Shown here: positions 1 through 9,852 of the stretch, one piece after another
How the letters are laid out: the number at the start of each line of letters is the position of its first letter
Position numbering within the stretch: the first letter of the stretch is position 1
Made by a program: the position numbers and the translations under genes
Source of the DNA: Xanthomonas codiaei
GTDB lineage: Bacteria; Pseudomonadota; Gammaproteobacteria; Xanthomonadales; Xanthomonadaceae
Reading direction: 5' to 3'
NCBI RefSeq assembly: GCF_002939785.1
Contig: NZ_MDEC01000012.1
Span: forward strand, 63,294 to 127,293
DNA length: 64,000 bases
The notes under the pieces: generated by a model
The model's input: only the letters and a program-made list of their open reading frames with translations
What the model was told of the DNA's origin: nothing
The model's database searches: none

Positions 1-1
1 G

Positions 2-2032
2 CTGCAGCGCGGCCCCGGCGGTCAGTATGGCGCCGACAGCCCGATCGCCCATCTGCAGCGCGGTGCCGACGGCGTGGCGCGCATTGCAGCGGTCACCAGC
101 ACCGAGGACATCCGTCAGGCGCTGCAGGAGCTGCAGGCTCGCCAGCAGCCGGACGCACCGGTGCAGCAGCTGGCCTCTGCGCCGCCCTCGTCCGAAGGCT
201 CCACGGATGCGGACACGTCCGCCTCGCCGCCCTCCAACAAGCATGTGCTCGACGTGCAGGCCCGGGGCCAGGCCGCCAGCGCCGCGCAAGAGCATCAGCA
301 GCGGCAGCAGGAGGCACGCCAGGCGCAAGATCAACAGTTGGCGCAGGCTCGCGCCCACGCGCTGCAGGAGCAGGCATCGCACGACGTCCGGGCGCAAGCT
401 GCCCAGGCGCTGCAAGCGCATACCGCGCTGGAAGCACGGCAGCAAGCGTAGCGGCTGGAGCAACAAGAACGCCAGGCGCAGGACACCCAACAGCGCGACC
501 AGACACAGCAGCGAGCAGATCAGACGCAGCAGCGTGAGCAGGAGCAGCGGCAGGCATACGACACCCGGCAGCGCGAACAAGCACAGCAGCAGAGTGAGCA
601 GCAGGCGCGCCAGGCCTTGAACGCCCAATACAGCGAACAACAGCGTCTCCAGGCCCAGCAAGCGGAGCTGATGGAGCAATCACCGGTGCAAGGCCAGGAC
701 GCTGCGCGTCGCGAACAAGCAGCCGAGCACACCGCCGAGGGCATTGCCCATGCGCCACCAACGCTCCACGCCCAGGACACTGTGCAACGCGGAGAAGAAC
801 AGCGCCCTGCCCAGAACCCCGGCGCACACCAGCCCCAGCCCCAGCCGCAGGCCGCCCCGCCTGAGCAGGTGCAGTCAGCTGAAGTGGCGCGGCGAACGCA
901 GCATATGGCGGACCAGCTGACACAGGGAGAGCATGCGCACCAGGCCGAGCAGCATGCAGCGATCGCGCAAGCGCCTGCGGCACTTGGGCAACAGGAGGTG
1001 GAAACGCGCGATCAACAGGCCGTAGTGCAGCCAGTGGCCGCACGCGATGCCACGTCAGCACCAGGCGCAGACGTACCTGCCGACGCGCGCACGGCCCGGT
1101 CGACGGAGGAACCGCCGGTACGATCGTTCGCTACACCGGTCGTTGCGGAGCGCCTCGATGAGGAAAACGCGCTCACACCACAACTCCCGGTGCCGAATAC
1201 GCCTGCAGTGCCACCCACAGCGGCCCTCGTCACCGATGCAGCCGGATCACCCGATGGCACGCCCACTCCAAAGCCTCCCGCCGATCACTCCGAACACGCC
1301 GCCACATCGCACCGGCCCACGTCGGTACCGGATGCGCGGAAGCAGGCGCCAGAGCAAGCCAACCGCACCAACGTTGCAGCCGCAGATCCCGATTCGCTGG
1401 CAGAAATAGCACGCTCTGCGCGCGCGCTCCGCATCCAGGCCGAACAGGATCTCGACATCGAAAACCGCATCGCAGATGCACGGCAAGCGCGCATGGTGCG
1501 CGGTGAGGCGCCGTTTACCGAGCGGGAGTTGCGCGATGGATACGACCCCAATGGTCCCTCGGGACTGAGAGGACCACCGAGCAGCTTGGCAGGTACCGCC
1601 TCGCAGCAGGGTCTCGTTGCAATACCGGGGCAAACCGACGTCGAGCAGGACGATCGACCACCGCCCAGGCGCAAGAGCGTCACCGGCGATCCGGACGTGG
1701 ATGATCTGCTCTACGCGCTGGACTCCAAGAACGATCTGGCCATCGAACAAGCCTTGAAGCGCGTCGGCAACAGCGCGCACAGCGCGGCGTTGGCACAGGA
1801 AGGTCATGAGCATCTGGATGCCCACGCCCAGCAGGAAGCCCAGGAACAGGTGACGACGCGGCAGGCGCTGGGGATGGACGTGGCAGCAGAGGTGCAGACC
1901 AGCCGTGGCCCGGTGATGGTGCTGACGCTGCCGCAGTTCGCCAACGGGCCGATGATGCAAGGCGCAGGCCCGCCCGGTGATGGAGGGGGTGGCGACGGAG
2001 GTGGAGGCGGAAGTGGTGGTGGTGGCGGATAG
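2..2032 (+). pseudogene. 3' part of a Gln/Ala-rich large protein, interrupted by an in-frame amber codon
   Basis: The reading frame is already open at the left edge of the window and runs to a TAG at 2030-2032, so the gene starts upstream. One in-frame TAG at 449-451 splits it. The codons after it (452-616) stay open in the same frame with the same Gln-rich composition, so a single CAG-to-TAG change explains the break. The protein is dominated by Q, A, R and E (residues about 60-300 of the visible part, probably helical), then a Pro/Thr-rich linker, a conserved-looking acidic segment (VDDLLYALDSKNDLAIEQAL) and a poly-Gly tail. I do not recognise the family. Gln-rich tails occur on Xanthomonas secretion-system effectors and on some relaxases, but no catalytic motif lies in the visible part. 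If translation restarts, the first ATG after the stop in this frame gives at most a fragment. Confidence 0.6.
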
Positions 2033-2078
2033 CCAGAACGCAAAACGCAAAAACGCATCGAACCTACGAGAGAGCAGG

Positions 2079-2717
2079 ATGGACATGCAGGACACCTCGA
2101 CGCTGCCGGACGGCGGTGCATCGCGCCAGGCGATGACGGACTCGATCAAGGCCATGACGGCAGTCATCGCGGCGATGCAGCGACGAGAACAAACTCTTGA
2201 GGAACTCGTACGTCATCAGATGCAGCTTTTGCAGGCCGCCGTCAACAACGCCGATCAACGCGTCACCCGGGTGGTGGAGAGCGCGCTTCCGCGGCTGACG
2301 CAGTTGAGCGATCAGGCATTGACGCGCACGCTGCAACCGGTGGCCGAGCGTTTCGACAAGCGCATGCTCCATGCGGAGCAGACGCTCCAGCAGGCCGCCG
2401 AACGTTACGCACAGGCGCAACGTGCCTTGGAAACGAGCGCCAGCCGACGCCTGTGGATCGGCATTGGCATGGCTGTCGTCGGAGCGATCTTGTGCCTAGT
2501 TAGTGCCTTCTATGCCATCAAGAGCGCGCAGCCCGTGTTGGCCGAGGCCACCCAGCGCCGCGCGGAAATCGCCTTTCTGGATCGCGTCGTGCGCGCGGAC
2601 CTGGTGCCCTGCGGCCAAGACAGGCTCTGCGCCGTTGTCGAGAAGAAGAGGCCGCGTTACGGCGATCGCGGGCAATATCGCGAGGTCGCATTGCGTCAAC
2701 GGACCCGACAACACTAG
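2079..2717 (+). CDS. small coiled-coil protein with one transmembrane segment
   Basis: This is a 212-residue protein starting at ATG 2079 (MDMQDTS), preceded by a purine-rich GAGAGCAGG. The frame is open further upstream, but that part overlaps the end of the Gln-rich gene and its poly-Gly codons. Residues about 10-125 are amphipathic and helical with few Gly or Pro, likely a coiled coil. A hydrophobic segment follows (about 128-150, LWIGIGMAVVGAILCLVSAF), then a basic C-terminal region with two Cys (PCGQDRLCAVV). The layout of long helix, TM and short tail resembles accessory mobilisation proteins of the MobB/MbeB kind or membrane-bound partners of toxins. Neither is proven. It lies 46 bp after the Gln-rich gene and is probably co-transcribed with it. 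Confidence 0.6.
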   Translation: MDMQDTSTLPDGGASRQAMTDSIKAMTAVIAAMQRREQTLEELVRHQMQLLQAAVNNADQRVTRVVESALPRLTQLSDQALTRTLQPVAERFDKRMLHAEQTLQQAAERYAQAQRALETSASRRLWIGIGMAVVGAILCLVSAFYAIKSAQPVLAEATQRRAEIAFLDRVVRADLVPCGQDRLCAVVEKKRPRYGDRGQYREVALRQRTRQH

Positions 2718-3166
2718 CGGCTCCAGCACTACCGACCAGCGCGTCATGGCGCAGGGAAGCGCAACGACGGCTCCGCCGAACGAGGGCGCCAGGAAGTAAA
2801 CCTCCAGCCAGATCGTCAAGGTGGCGATCCTGGAAACACTGCCCTGCTCTGACCGCCGCCGACGTGAATGCGCACTGCCGCCTCGACCTCACCGGCTGCT
2901 GGCAATCTGGGATGACCGCACGGCAGGCAATTGCACGCGGCCGGCGCCGTCAAAGACCCAGCGCTGCGAAATTGCAGCACGCACCGAAGGCATTCTTCCA
3001 GGCCCGACCGCAAGGCCGCTCGTTCAGCATCCGACCACACGCCCGCAAGGCCTTGCGGGCATTGGCTTTTGCACGCATAGAATCCGGTGTCGGCGCACGC
3101 TCAGGCGTTCACCCTCTATCGCCGTCCGCAAGGCGACCGGCCGGACGGTCTTCACGGAGAACCACC
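2718..3166. other. non-coding stretch upstream of rpfF
   Basis: No convincing gene is seen in these 449 bases. The rpfF frame stays open upstream to about 2864 but lacks a plausible ribosome binding site there. The stretch holds a perfect 20-bp palindrome (3041-3060), then TAGAAT at 3078-3083, a possible -10 element for rpfF. No remnant of the acyl-CoA ligase gene rpfB, the usual upstream neighbour, was recognised. Confidence 0.5.
3041..3060. terminator. palindromic hairpin upstream of rpfF
   Basis: GCCCGCAAGGCCTTGCGGGC is a perfect 20-bp palindrome followed by ATTGGCTTTT. It could be a terminator for the upstream transcript or the remains of one. There is no long T run directly after the stem, so the role is uncertain. 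Confidence 0.4.
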
Positions 3167-4036
3167 ATGTCTGCAGTTCAACCCTTCATTCGCACCAACA
3201 TCGGCTCGACCCTACGCATCATCGAAGAACCGCAGCGTGACGTGTACTGGATCCACATGCATGCCGACCTGGCCATCAACCCAGGTCGCGCCTGCTTCTC
3301 GAGCCGCCTGGTCGACGACATCACCGGCTACCAGACCAACCTGGGGCAGCGCCTGACCAGCGCGGGCGTACTGGCGCCGCACGTGGTGCTGGCGTCCGAC
3401 AGCGATGTCTTCAACCTGGGCGGCGATCTGGCGCTGTTCTGCCAACTCATTCGCGAAGGCGACCGCGCACGCCTGCTCGACTACGCGCAGCGCTGCGTGC
3501 GCGGCGTGCACGCCTTCCATGTCGGCCTTGGCGCACGCGCGCATAGCATCGCGCTGGTCCAGGGCAATGCACTCGGCGGCGGGTTCGAGGCGGCACTGAG
3601 CTGCCACACCATCGTCGCCGAGGAAGGCGTGATGATGGGGCTGCCCGAAGTGCTGTTCGACCTGTTCCCGGGCATGGGCGCCTACTCCTTCATGTGTCAA
3701 CGCGTCAGCGCGCAGCTGGCGCAGAAGATCATGCTCGAAGGCAATCTGTATTCGGCCGAGGAACTGCTTGGCATGGGCCTGGTCGATCGCGTGGTGCCGC
3801 GCGGCCAGGGCGTGGCCGCGGTGGAACAGGTCATCCGCGAAAGCAAGCGCACGCCGCATGCCTGGGCGGCGATGCAGCAGGTGCGCGAAATGACGACCGC
3901 CGTGCCGCTGGACGAGATGTTGCGCATCACCGAGATCTGGGTGGATACGGCGATGCAGCTCGGCGAAAAATCGCTGCGCACCATGGACCGCCTGGTGCGC
4001 GCGCAGTCGCGTCGCTCAGGGCTCGACGCGGGTTGA
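3167..4036 (+). CDS. rpfF: DSF synthase RpfF (enoyl-CoA hydratase/thioesterase)
   Basis: RpfF makes the diffusible signal factor cis-11-methyl-2-dodecenoic acid by dehydrating a 3-hydroxyacyl-ACP and releasing the fatty acid. The start ATG 3167 (MSAVQPFIRT) gives 289 residues, the family length, with GGAG about 10 bases upstream. It has a crotonase fold with the oxyanion segment NALGGGFEAALS. Both known catalytic glutamates are present: E141 in GGGFE and E161 in GLPEV. The gene is convergent with rpfC, with 12 bp between stop codons, the usual arrangement. RpfC binds and restrains RpfF at low cell density. Unusually, rpfB does not lie immediately upstream. Confidence 0.97.
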   Translation: MSAVQPFIRTNIGSTLRIIEEPQRDVYWIHMHADLAINPGRACFSSRLVDDITGYQTNLGQRLTSAGVLAPHVVLASDSDVFNLGGDLALFCQLIREGDRARLLDYAQRCVRGVHAFHVGLGARAHSIALVQGNALGGGFEAALSCHTIVAEEGVMMGLPEVLFDLFPGMGAYSFMCQRVSAQLAQKIMLEGNLYSAEELLGMGLVDRVVPRGQGVAAVEQVIRESKRTPHAWAAMQQVREMTTAVPLDEMLRITEIWVDTAMQLGEKSLRTMDRLVRAQSRRSGLDAG

Positions 4037-4048
4037 TGCGTTGGCGGT

Positions 4049-6229
4049 CTATTCGTTACTACGGGGGGAGCACTCGCCGTCCTTGACGCCGTGCAGGCGT
4101 GCGCCGAGTGCATCCTTTCCCGCCTCCAGGTGTTCGCGCAGTGCGGACAGCCGCAGCCGCCACTCCGCCTGCAACTGCCAATCGGCCATGCGCATCAGCT
4201 CGCCTCCATGAGTGGCCACCTGCGCCAGCCCCAGATTGCTGGCCACGCCGCGCAGCGCATGCGCGCTTTCGCGCAATTGTTCCCAATCCGAGCGCATGCC
4301 GTCGCGCTCGATCGCGCTCACGCAATTGTGCGCGTCGTCCAGGCATTGCCGGATGAACTGACGTTCGAACTCTTCGCCCATGCCCAGCGCGGCGAGTTCG
4401 TCCAGCACGCTCGCGTCGAGCACGCCCTCGAAACTGGCCGGTACCTGCACGACGGTGGCCGGCGCCGCCAGCGGACGGGTGCTGACGGCTAGATCGGCCA
4501 GGGTGTCGAGCAGCTTGGTTGCCACGACCGGCTTGGCCAGAAACGCGCGCGCGCCGGCCTGCTCGCAACTGCGGATGGCCTCCGGGGTGACGTCGGCGCT
4601 GAGCACCACCACCGGGGTGTAGCGCATGCCGCTGGCCTGCATCACCCGCAGCTGCTTGAGCATGTCCAGGCCATTCATGCCCGGCATGTGCAGGTCCACG
4701 ATCACCGCATCGAAATCCTCTTCGGCCATGGCGTCCAGCACCTGCTCGGCACCGTTGACGCACAACACCTTGTGTCCGGCCTTTTCCAGCAGGCGCTGCA
4801 GCACCATGCGGTTAGCCTCATGGTCGTCGGCCACCAGCATGCGCATGCTGCGTACGCGGGCACGATGCCGCAGGAACGGGTTGGAAAAAGCGATGACGTT
4901 GGAGGCTTCCAACTCGTCGGGTGTGTCCACCAGCGCACCGGTCGGCGCGCGTGCCGGCGTGTCTTTCAGCGGCTCACCGATCGCCATCGGCAGCTCGAAC
5001 CAGAACACGCTGCCGCTTGGCCGATTTTCCTTGAACCCGATACTGCCGCCCATCGCTTCGACCAGGCCCTTGGCGATCGTGGTGCCCAGGCCGGTGCCCT
5101 CGTAGCGACGCGACAACCCGACGTCGGCCTGTTCGAAGGCCTCGAACAGGCGCGGACGCATGTCCATCGGCACACCGATGCCGGTGTCTTCGACCTCGAA
5201 GCGCAGCTGGACCGCGTCGTCGGCACTACCGGACACGCGTGTGACCCGCAGCAACACATGCCCATGCTCGGTGAACTTGACCGCATTGCCGACCAGATTC
5301 AGCAGCACCTGACGCAAATGGCCGGTGTCGCCCTTGAGCAGATCCGGCACGTCGCCGGCGACCTGTGTCCCGTAGTCCAGCCCACGCCCCCGGGCCTGCG
5401 GCTGCAGGATCATATTGACCGAGCCAATCATCTCGCGCAGGGAGAAATCGCGGCGATCGATGCGGATCTTGCCGGCTTCGATGGCCGAAATATCCAGCAC
5501 CTCTTCCACCAGCGACAGCAGACTGCGTGCCGATGCCTGGATGGTGTTCAGGCATTCCTTCTGTTCCGCATCCAGCCGCGTGGTGGCCAGCACTTCGGTC
5601 ATGCCGGACAAGCCATTGAGGGGAGTGCGGAACTCGTGGCTCATATTGGCCAGGAACCGACTTTTTGCCTGATTGGCGTGGCGCGCCTCGCGCACCGCGC
5701 GGGTCATCGCACGCAGCAGCGAATCGAAATACAGCGGCACCGCGATCAGACCCAGCAACAGCCCCCAGCTCAGATAGGGATTGCCCCTCCAGTACGGCGA
5801 GATCAGGATGGCGCTGAGGAAACTCAGGCTGGCCATGGCCGTGGCGGCACGTAGATAGTTGCTGCCGTAGCGCAACCCGTTGCCGATGGTCACCCACATG
5901 CAGACGGCATACAGTGGCGAGGCGGGCTCGCCCTGAATCGCCATGATTGCGCCGGTGCAGGTGTAGTCGAGCACCATGCCGATCAGGCGCCGGGTGTGCG
6001 AGACCTGCGGCCGCATCAGGATCGCCACCATCAATCCCAGCGACACCACCAGCTCGCCGACCAGAATCAACCAGGTGGCCATCAAGGTGTCGCCCTGGGT
6101 GTGCTGATAGCGCCAGCCCAGGTAGGAGATAAACAGCGTGGTGATGATGATGCGGATGAGATTCTGGGCGTGTTCCGAATCTGCTCGCCCAGACAGGCGC
6201 CGTTTCAACCATGGCAATAAAGACTTCAT
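4049..6229 (-). CDS. rpfC: hybrid sensor histidine kinase RpfC
   Basis: RpfC is the DSF receptor of the inner membrane, which phosphorylates RpfG. The start at 6229 (MKSLLPWLKR) gives 726 residues. Five predicted membrane segments fall within about residues 23-170. The HisKA motif NMSHEFRTPLNG carries H198. The HATPase N, G1 and G2 boxes lie at about 311-385. The receiver has D512 in VDLHMPG and K566 in FLAKP. The HPt domain has H657 in SAHALRG. All three known phosphorelay residues are present, so the protein should be active. It is the last gene of rpfG-rpfH-rpfC, starting 7 bases after rpfH. The frame is open further upstream, but that would overlap rpfH. Confidence 0.97.
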   Translation of the reverse strand: MKSLLPWLKRRLSGRADSEHAQNLIRIIITTLFISYLGWRYQHTQGDTLMATWLILVGELVVSLGLMVAILMRPQVSHTRRLIGMVLDYTCTGAIMAIQGEPASPLYAVCMWVTIGNGLRYGSNYLRAATAMASLSFLSAILISPYWRGNPYLSWGLLLGLIAVPLYFDSLLRAMTRAVREARHANQAKSRFLANMSHEFRTPLNGLSGMTEVLATTRLDAEQKECLNTIQASARSLLSLVEEVLDISAIEAGKIRIDRRDFSLREMIGSVNMILQPQARGRGLDYGTQVAGDVPDLLKGDTGHLRQVLLNLVGNAVKFTEHGHVLLRVTRVSGSADDAVQLRFEVEDTGIGVPMDMRPRLFEAFEQADVGLSRRYEGTGLGTTIAKGLVEAMGGSIGFKENRPSGSVFWFELPMAIGEPLKDTPARAPTGALVDTPDELEASNVIAFSNPFLRHRARVRSMRMLVADDHEANRMVLQRLLEKAGHKVLCVNGAEQVLDAMAEEDFDAVIVDLHMPGMNGLDMLKQLRVMQASGMRYTPVVVLSADVTPEAIRSCEQAGARAFLAKPVVATKLLDTLADLAVSTRPLAAPATVVQVPASFEGVLDASVLDELAALGMGEEFERQFIRQCLDDAHNCVSAIERDGMRSDWEQLRESAHALRGVASNLGLAQVATHGGELMRMADWQLQAEWRLRLSALREHLEAGKDALGARLHGVKDGECSPRSNE

Positions 6230-6236
6230 AGACGCC

Positions 6237-6860
6237 TCAGACGCGCGGCGGCGTCGATGGGGTTGGAATCCTTCCGTGCTGCGATGCAGCGTCGACACCT
6301 GTGGGCATCGCCCCGGTCATGGCCCGGTCTCGCTCGCGCAGCGTACGCAACAATGACATAGGAACCACGATCAACGCACCCAGCAGCGCGATCCCCAAGC
6401 CAAGCTGGCCATGCCAATAGGTGCTGTTGGCAAGCGTCGTGCCGAAGCTGAGCGTGGCCATGCCCACAGCGGTGTGCAGCGCCTCGCTGCCAAAGCGCAG
6501 CCCGTTGCCGATCGTGACCCAGAGCAACACAACGTACAGACAGGCCATCGGCGCGCCTATCCAGGTCATTGCCAGCCCGATCAAGCCGTAGTCGGCGAGC
6601 ATCCCGAAGGTACGCCTCAGATGGGAGCGCTGCGGACTCGCCACAATCCAGCAAAAGATCAGCAGCGCCGTGGCCTGCGCGATCGCAATCAGGCGCAACA
6701 GCTGCTGCAACTGGCGCCCCGAGATGTCCCACCAGGAAGCGCAGACCAGCGTATAGACCAGGATCAACAGAATCATCGCAAGGCGTACCAGCGCCTGACC
6801 ATGCTCGCTGTCGGGACGCCGAGCGAGTCGATCACGCAGCTGGCCGAACGCCGCCCTCAC
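6237..6860 (-). CDS. rpfH: membrane protein RpfH, paralogue of the RpfC sensor domain
   Basis: RpfH is a 207-residue integral membrane protein. The GTG at 6860 was chosen because it lies one base beyond the rpfG stop (TGA-G-GTG), giving VRAAFGQLRDRLARRPDSEH. Four to five hydrophobic segments span about residues 25-185. It aligns along its length with the sensor part of RpfC: both have PDSEH or ADSEH near the start, then WVTIGNGLR(F/Y)GS and ATLSF or ASLSF, but RpfH has no kinase, receiver or HPt domain. Its biochemical role is not established. Position and similarity suggest it modulates DSF sensing. Confidence 0.9.
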   Translation of the reverse strand: MRAAFGQLRDRLARRPDSEHGQALVRLAMILLILVYTLVCASWWDISGRQLQQLLRLIAIAQATALLIFCWIVASPQRSHLRRTFGMLADYGLIGLAMTWIGAPMACLYVVLLWVTIGNGLRFGSEALHTAVGMATLSFGTTLANSTYWHGQLGLGIALLGALIVVPMSLLRTLRERDRAMTGAMPTGVDAASQHGRIPTPSTPPRV

Positions 6861-6861
6861 C

Positions 6862-7998
6862 TCACACCCCGGGACGCGCCGATGCGGTGGAGAATTCCCC
6901 GCAGATCTGATCCAGCTGCGCGCGTCCGCGCAACAGCGCATCCACGCAGCGCGGGTCGAACAGGCGGCCGCGCTGCGCATACAGATAGGCCAGTGCGGCG
7001 TCCATGGTCCATGCTTCCTTGTAGGGGCGCGGCGACAGCAGGGCGTCGAACACGTCGGCCACCGCCACGATGCGCGCCTCCAGCGGAATCGCCTCGCCGA
7101 CCAATCCATCCGGGTAGCCGGTGCCGTCATAACGTTCGTGGTGACGCAGCGCGATCAGCGCGCCCACCTGGATGAAGCGGTTCTGGCTGCCGCTGAGCAA
7201 CTCGTAGCCGATGCGCGGATGGCGCTTCATGATGCTCATTTCGTCGTCGGTGAGCTTGCCTGGCTTGAGCAGCACCGCATCGGGAATGGCAATCTTGCCC
7301 ATGTCGTGCAGCGGTGCGGCCATCTCGATGATGCGCACCTCTTCTTCCGACAACCCCAACTGCTCGGCGATCAGGCCGGCCACGTGCGACATGCGCTCGA
7401 GAAACGCACTGGTGCCCGAATCGCGGTATTCGATGGCGCGTGCAAGCCGCGACAGGGTTTCGCGCTCGCGCTCCTCGACCTCGTTCATGCTCGCCAGCAG
7501 GCGCTGCTCCAGCGACAGCGCGCGTTGCTTGACGCTTTCGCTCTGCTGGCGCAGCTGCAACAGGTTGGCGCAGCGCGCGCGCAATTCGCGCGGGCGGATC
7601 GGTTTGACCAGGAAATCGATCACCCCGGCTTCCAGCGCGGCCTGCCGGATCGGCTCGTCGCCGACAATGGTGATCAGGATGATCGGGATGTCGCGGTGGC
7701 TGGGCAGCCGGCGCAGGCGCCGCGCGAACTCCAGGCCGTCCATGCCGGGCATGCGGTAGTCGAGCAGCAACAGGTCCACGCGCCCGGCCTCGCACCAGGC
7801 CAGCGCATCCAGCGGGTCGCCGAAGTCATAGACCTTCAGTTCCGGCGCGATGTCCTCGATGACATGGCGCAGCATCGTCCGCGCGGACATCTGGTCATCG
7901 ACAATGACGATGTTCAATCCCAGATCCGCCTTTTCCGCCCAGCTTCCCCATGTATCCGCTGACACCACGCCGTGCGGACTCCCTGACACATCCTGCAT
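6862..7998 (-). CDS. rpfG: response regulator RpfG, HD-GYP cyclic-di-GMP phosphodiesterase
   Basis: RpfG degrades cyclic di-GMP when phosphorylated by RpfC and so links DSF to virulence factor synthesis and biofilm dispersal. The start at 7998 (MQDVSGSPHG) has GGAG 9 bases upstream and gives 378 residues, the family length. The receiver domain (about 28-145) has DD at 34-35, phosphoacceptor D80 in LLLLDYRMPG and K132. The HD-GYP domain has H231-D232 in LHDMGK and the HHERYDGTGYP signature at 286-296, so it should be catalytically intact. It is the first gene of rpfG-rpfH-rpfC. The frame is open further upstream, but that stretch has no ribosome binding site. Confidence 0.97.
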   Translation of the reverse strand: MQDVSGSPHGVVSADTWGSWAEKADLGLNIVIVDDQMSARTMLRHVIEDIAPELKVYDFGDPLDALAWCEAGRVDLLLLDYRMPGMDGLEFARRLRRLPSHRDIPIILITIVGDEPIRQAALEAGVIDFLVKPIRPRELRARCANLLQLRQQSESVKQRALSLEQRLLASMNEVEERERETLSRLARAIEYRDSGTSAFLERMSHVAGLIAEQLGLSEEEVRIIEMAAPLHDMGKIAIPDAVLLKPGKLTDDEMSIMKRHPRIGYELLSGSQNRFIQVGALIALRHHERYDGTGYPDGLVGEAIPLEARIVAVADVFDALLSPRPYKEAWTMDAALAYLYAQRGRLFDPRCVDALLRGRAQLDQICGEFSTASARPGV

Positions 7999-8139
7999 AG
8001 CCGTTGCTCCTCTATCTCGAGAACGGAAAAGCGATGACGTCGACCCCTGTGTCGACTCCCCCGGACGATGCGCTGTCCGGGGCTCTGCCCTAGCATATGC
8101 AGTATCTGTGCCGTCGGCACGCGGTTCGCACAAAAAAAG

Positions 8140-9657
<1,518 letters not shown>

Positions 9658-9732
9658 GGCGGGAATCGGTCTGCTGTGGGGCGGGCGTTGGCCCGGTGGG
9701 GATGAAGGCCGGCGATGCCGGCCGGGGCCGCC

Positions 9733-9760
9733 CTGCGACACTGCTGCGGCGGTGTCGCAG
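9733..9760 (-). terminator. hairpin between prfB and lysS
   Basis: CTGCGACAC and GTGTCGCAG form a perfect 9-bp stem around a 10-base loop in the prfB-lysS gap. There is no T tract, so it may be a transcript-processing or attenuating hairpin rather than a classical terminator. Confidence 0.3.
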
Positions 9761-9852
9761 ATGCTGCGATGGAGCTTGCCGGGGATGGTCAGGCCGTTAC
9801 CGGCGAGCATCCACCGAGCTGGTGCGCGGAGCGCGCCGCACCAGCGCTACGC

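Noticed and set aside
93-1061. Long minus-strand open frames across the Gln-rich gene
   Set aside because: The composition is Ala/Pro/Arg-rich, as expected from antisense reading of CAG/GCG codons; no start signal or motif, and the + frame is continuous with the sequence to the left.
2-2032. Identification of the Gln-rich protein as an XVIPCD-bearing T4SS effector
   Set aside because: Gln-rich composition alone is not enough; the GLxRIDxV-type conserved motif of XVIPCD was not found in the visible part.
4688-5854. Plus-strand open frames over rpfC
   Set aside because: These are antisense shadows of a well-identified gene with all catalytic residues in place.
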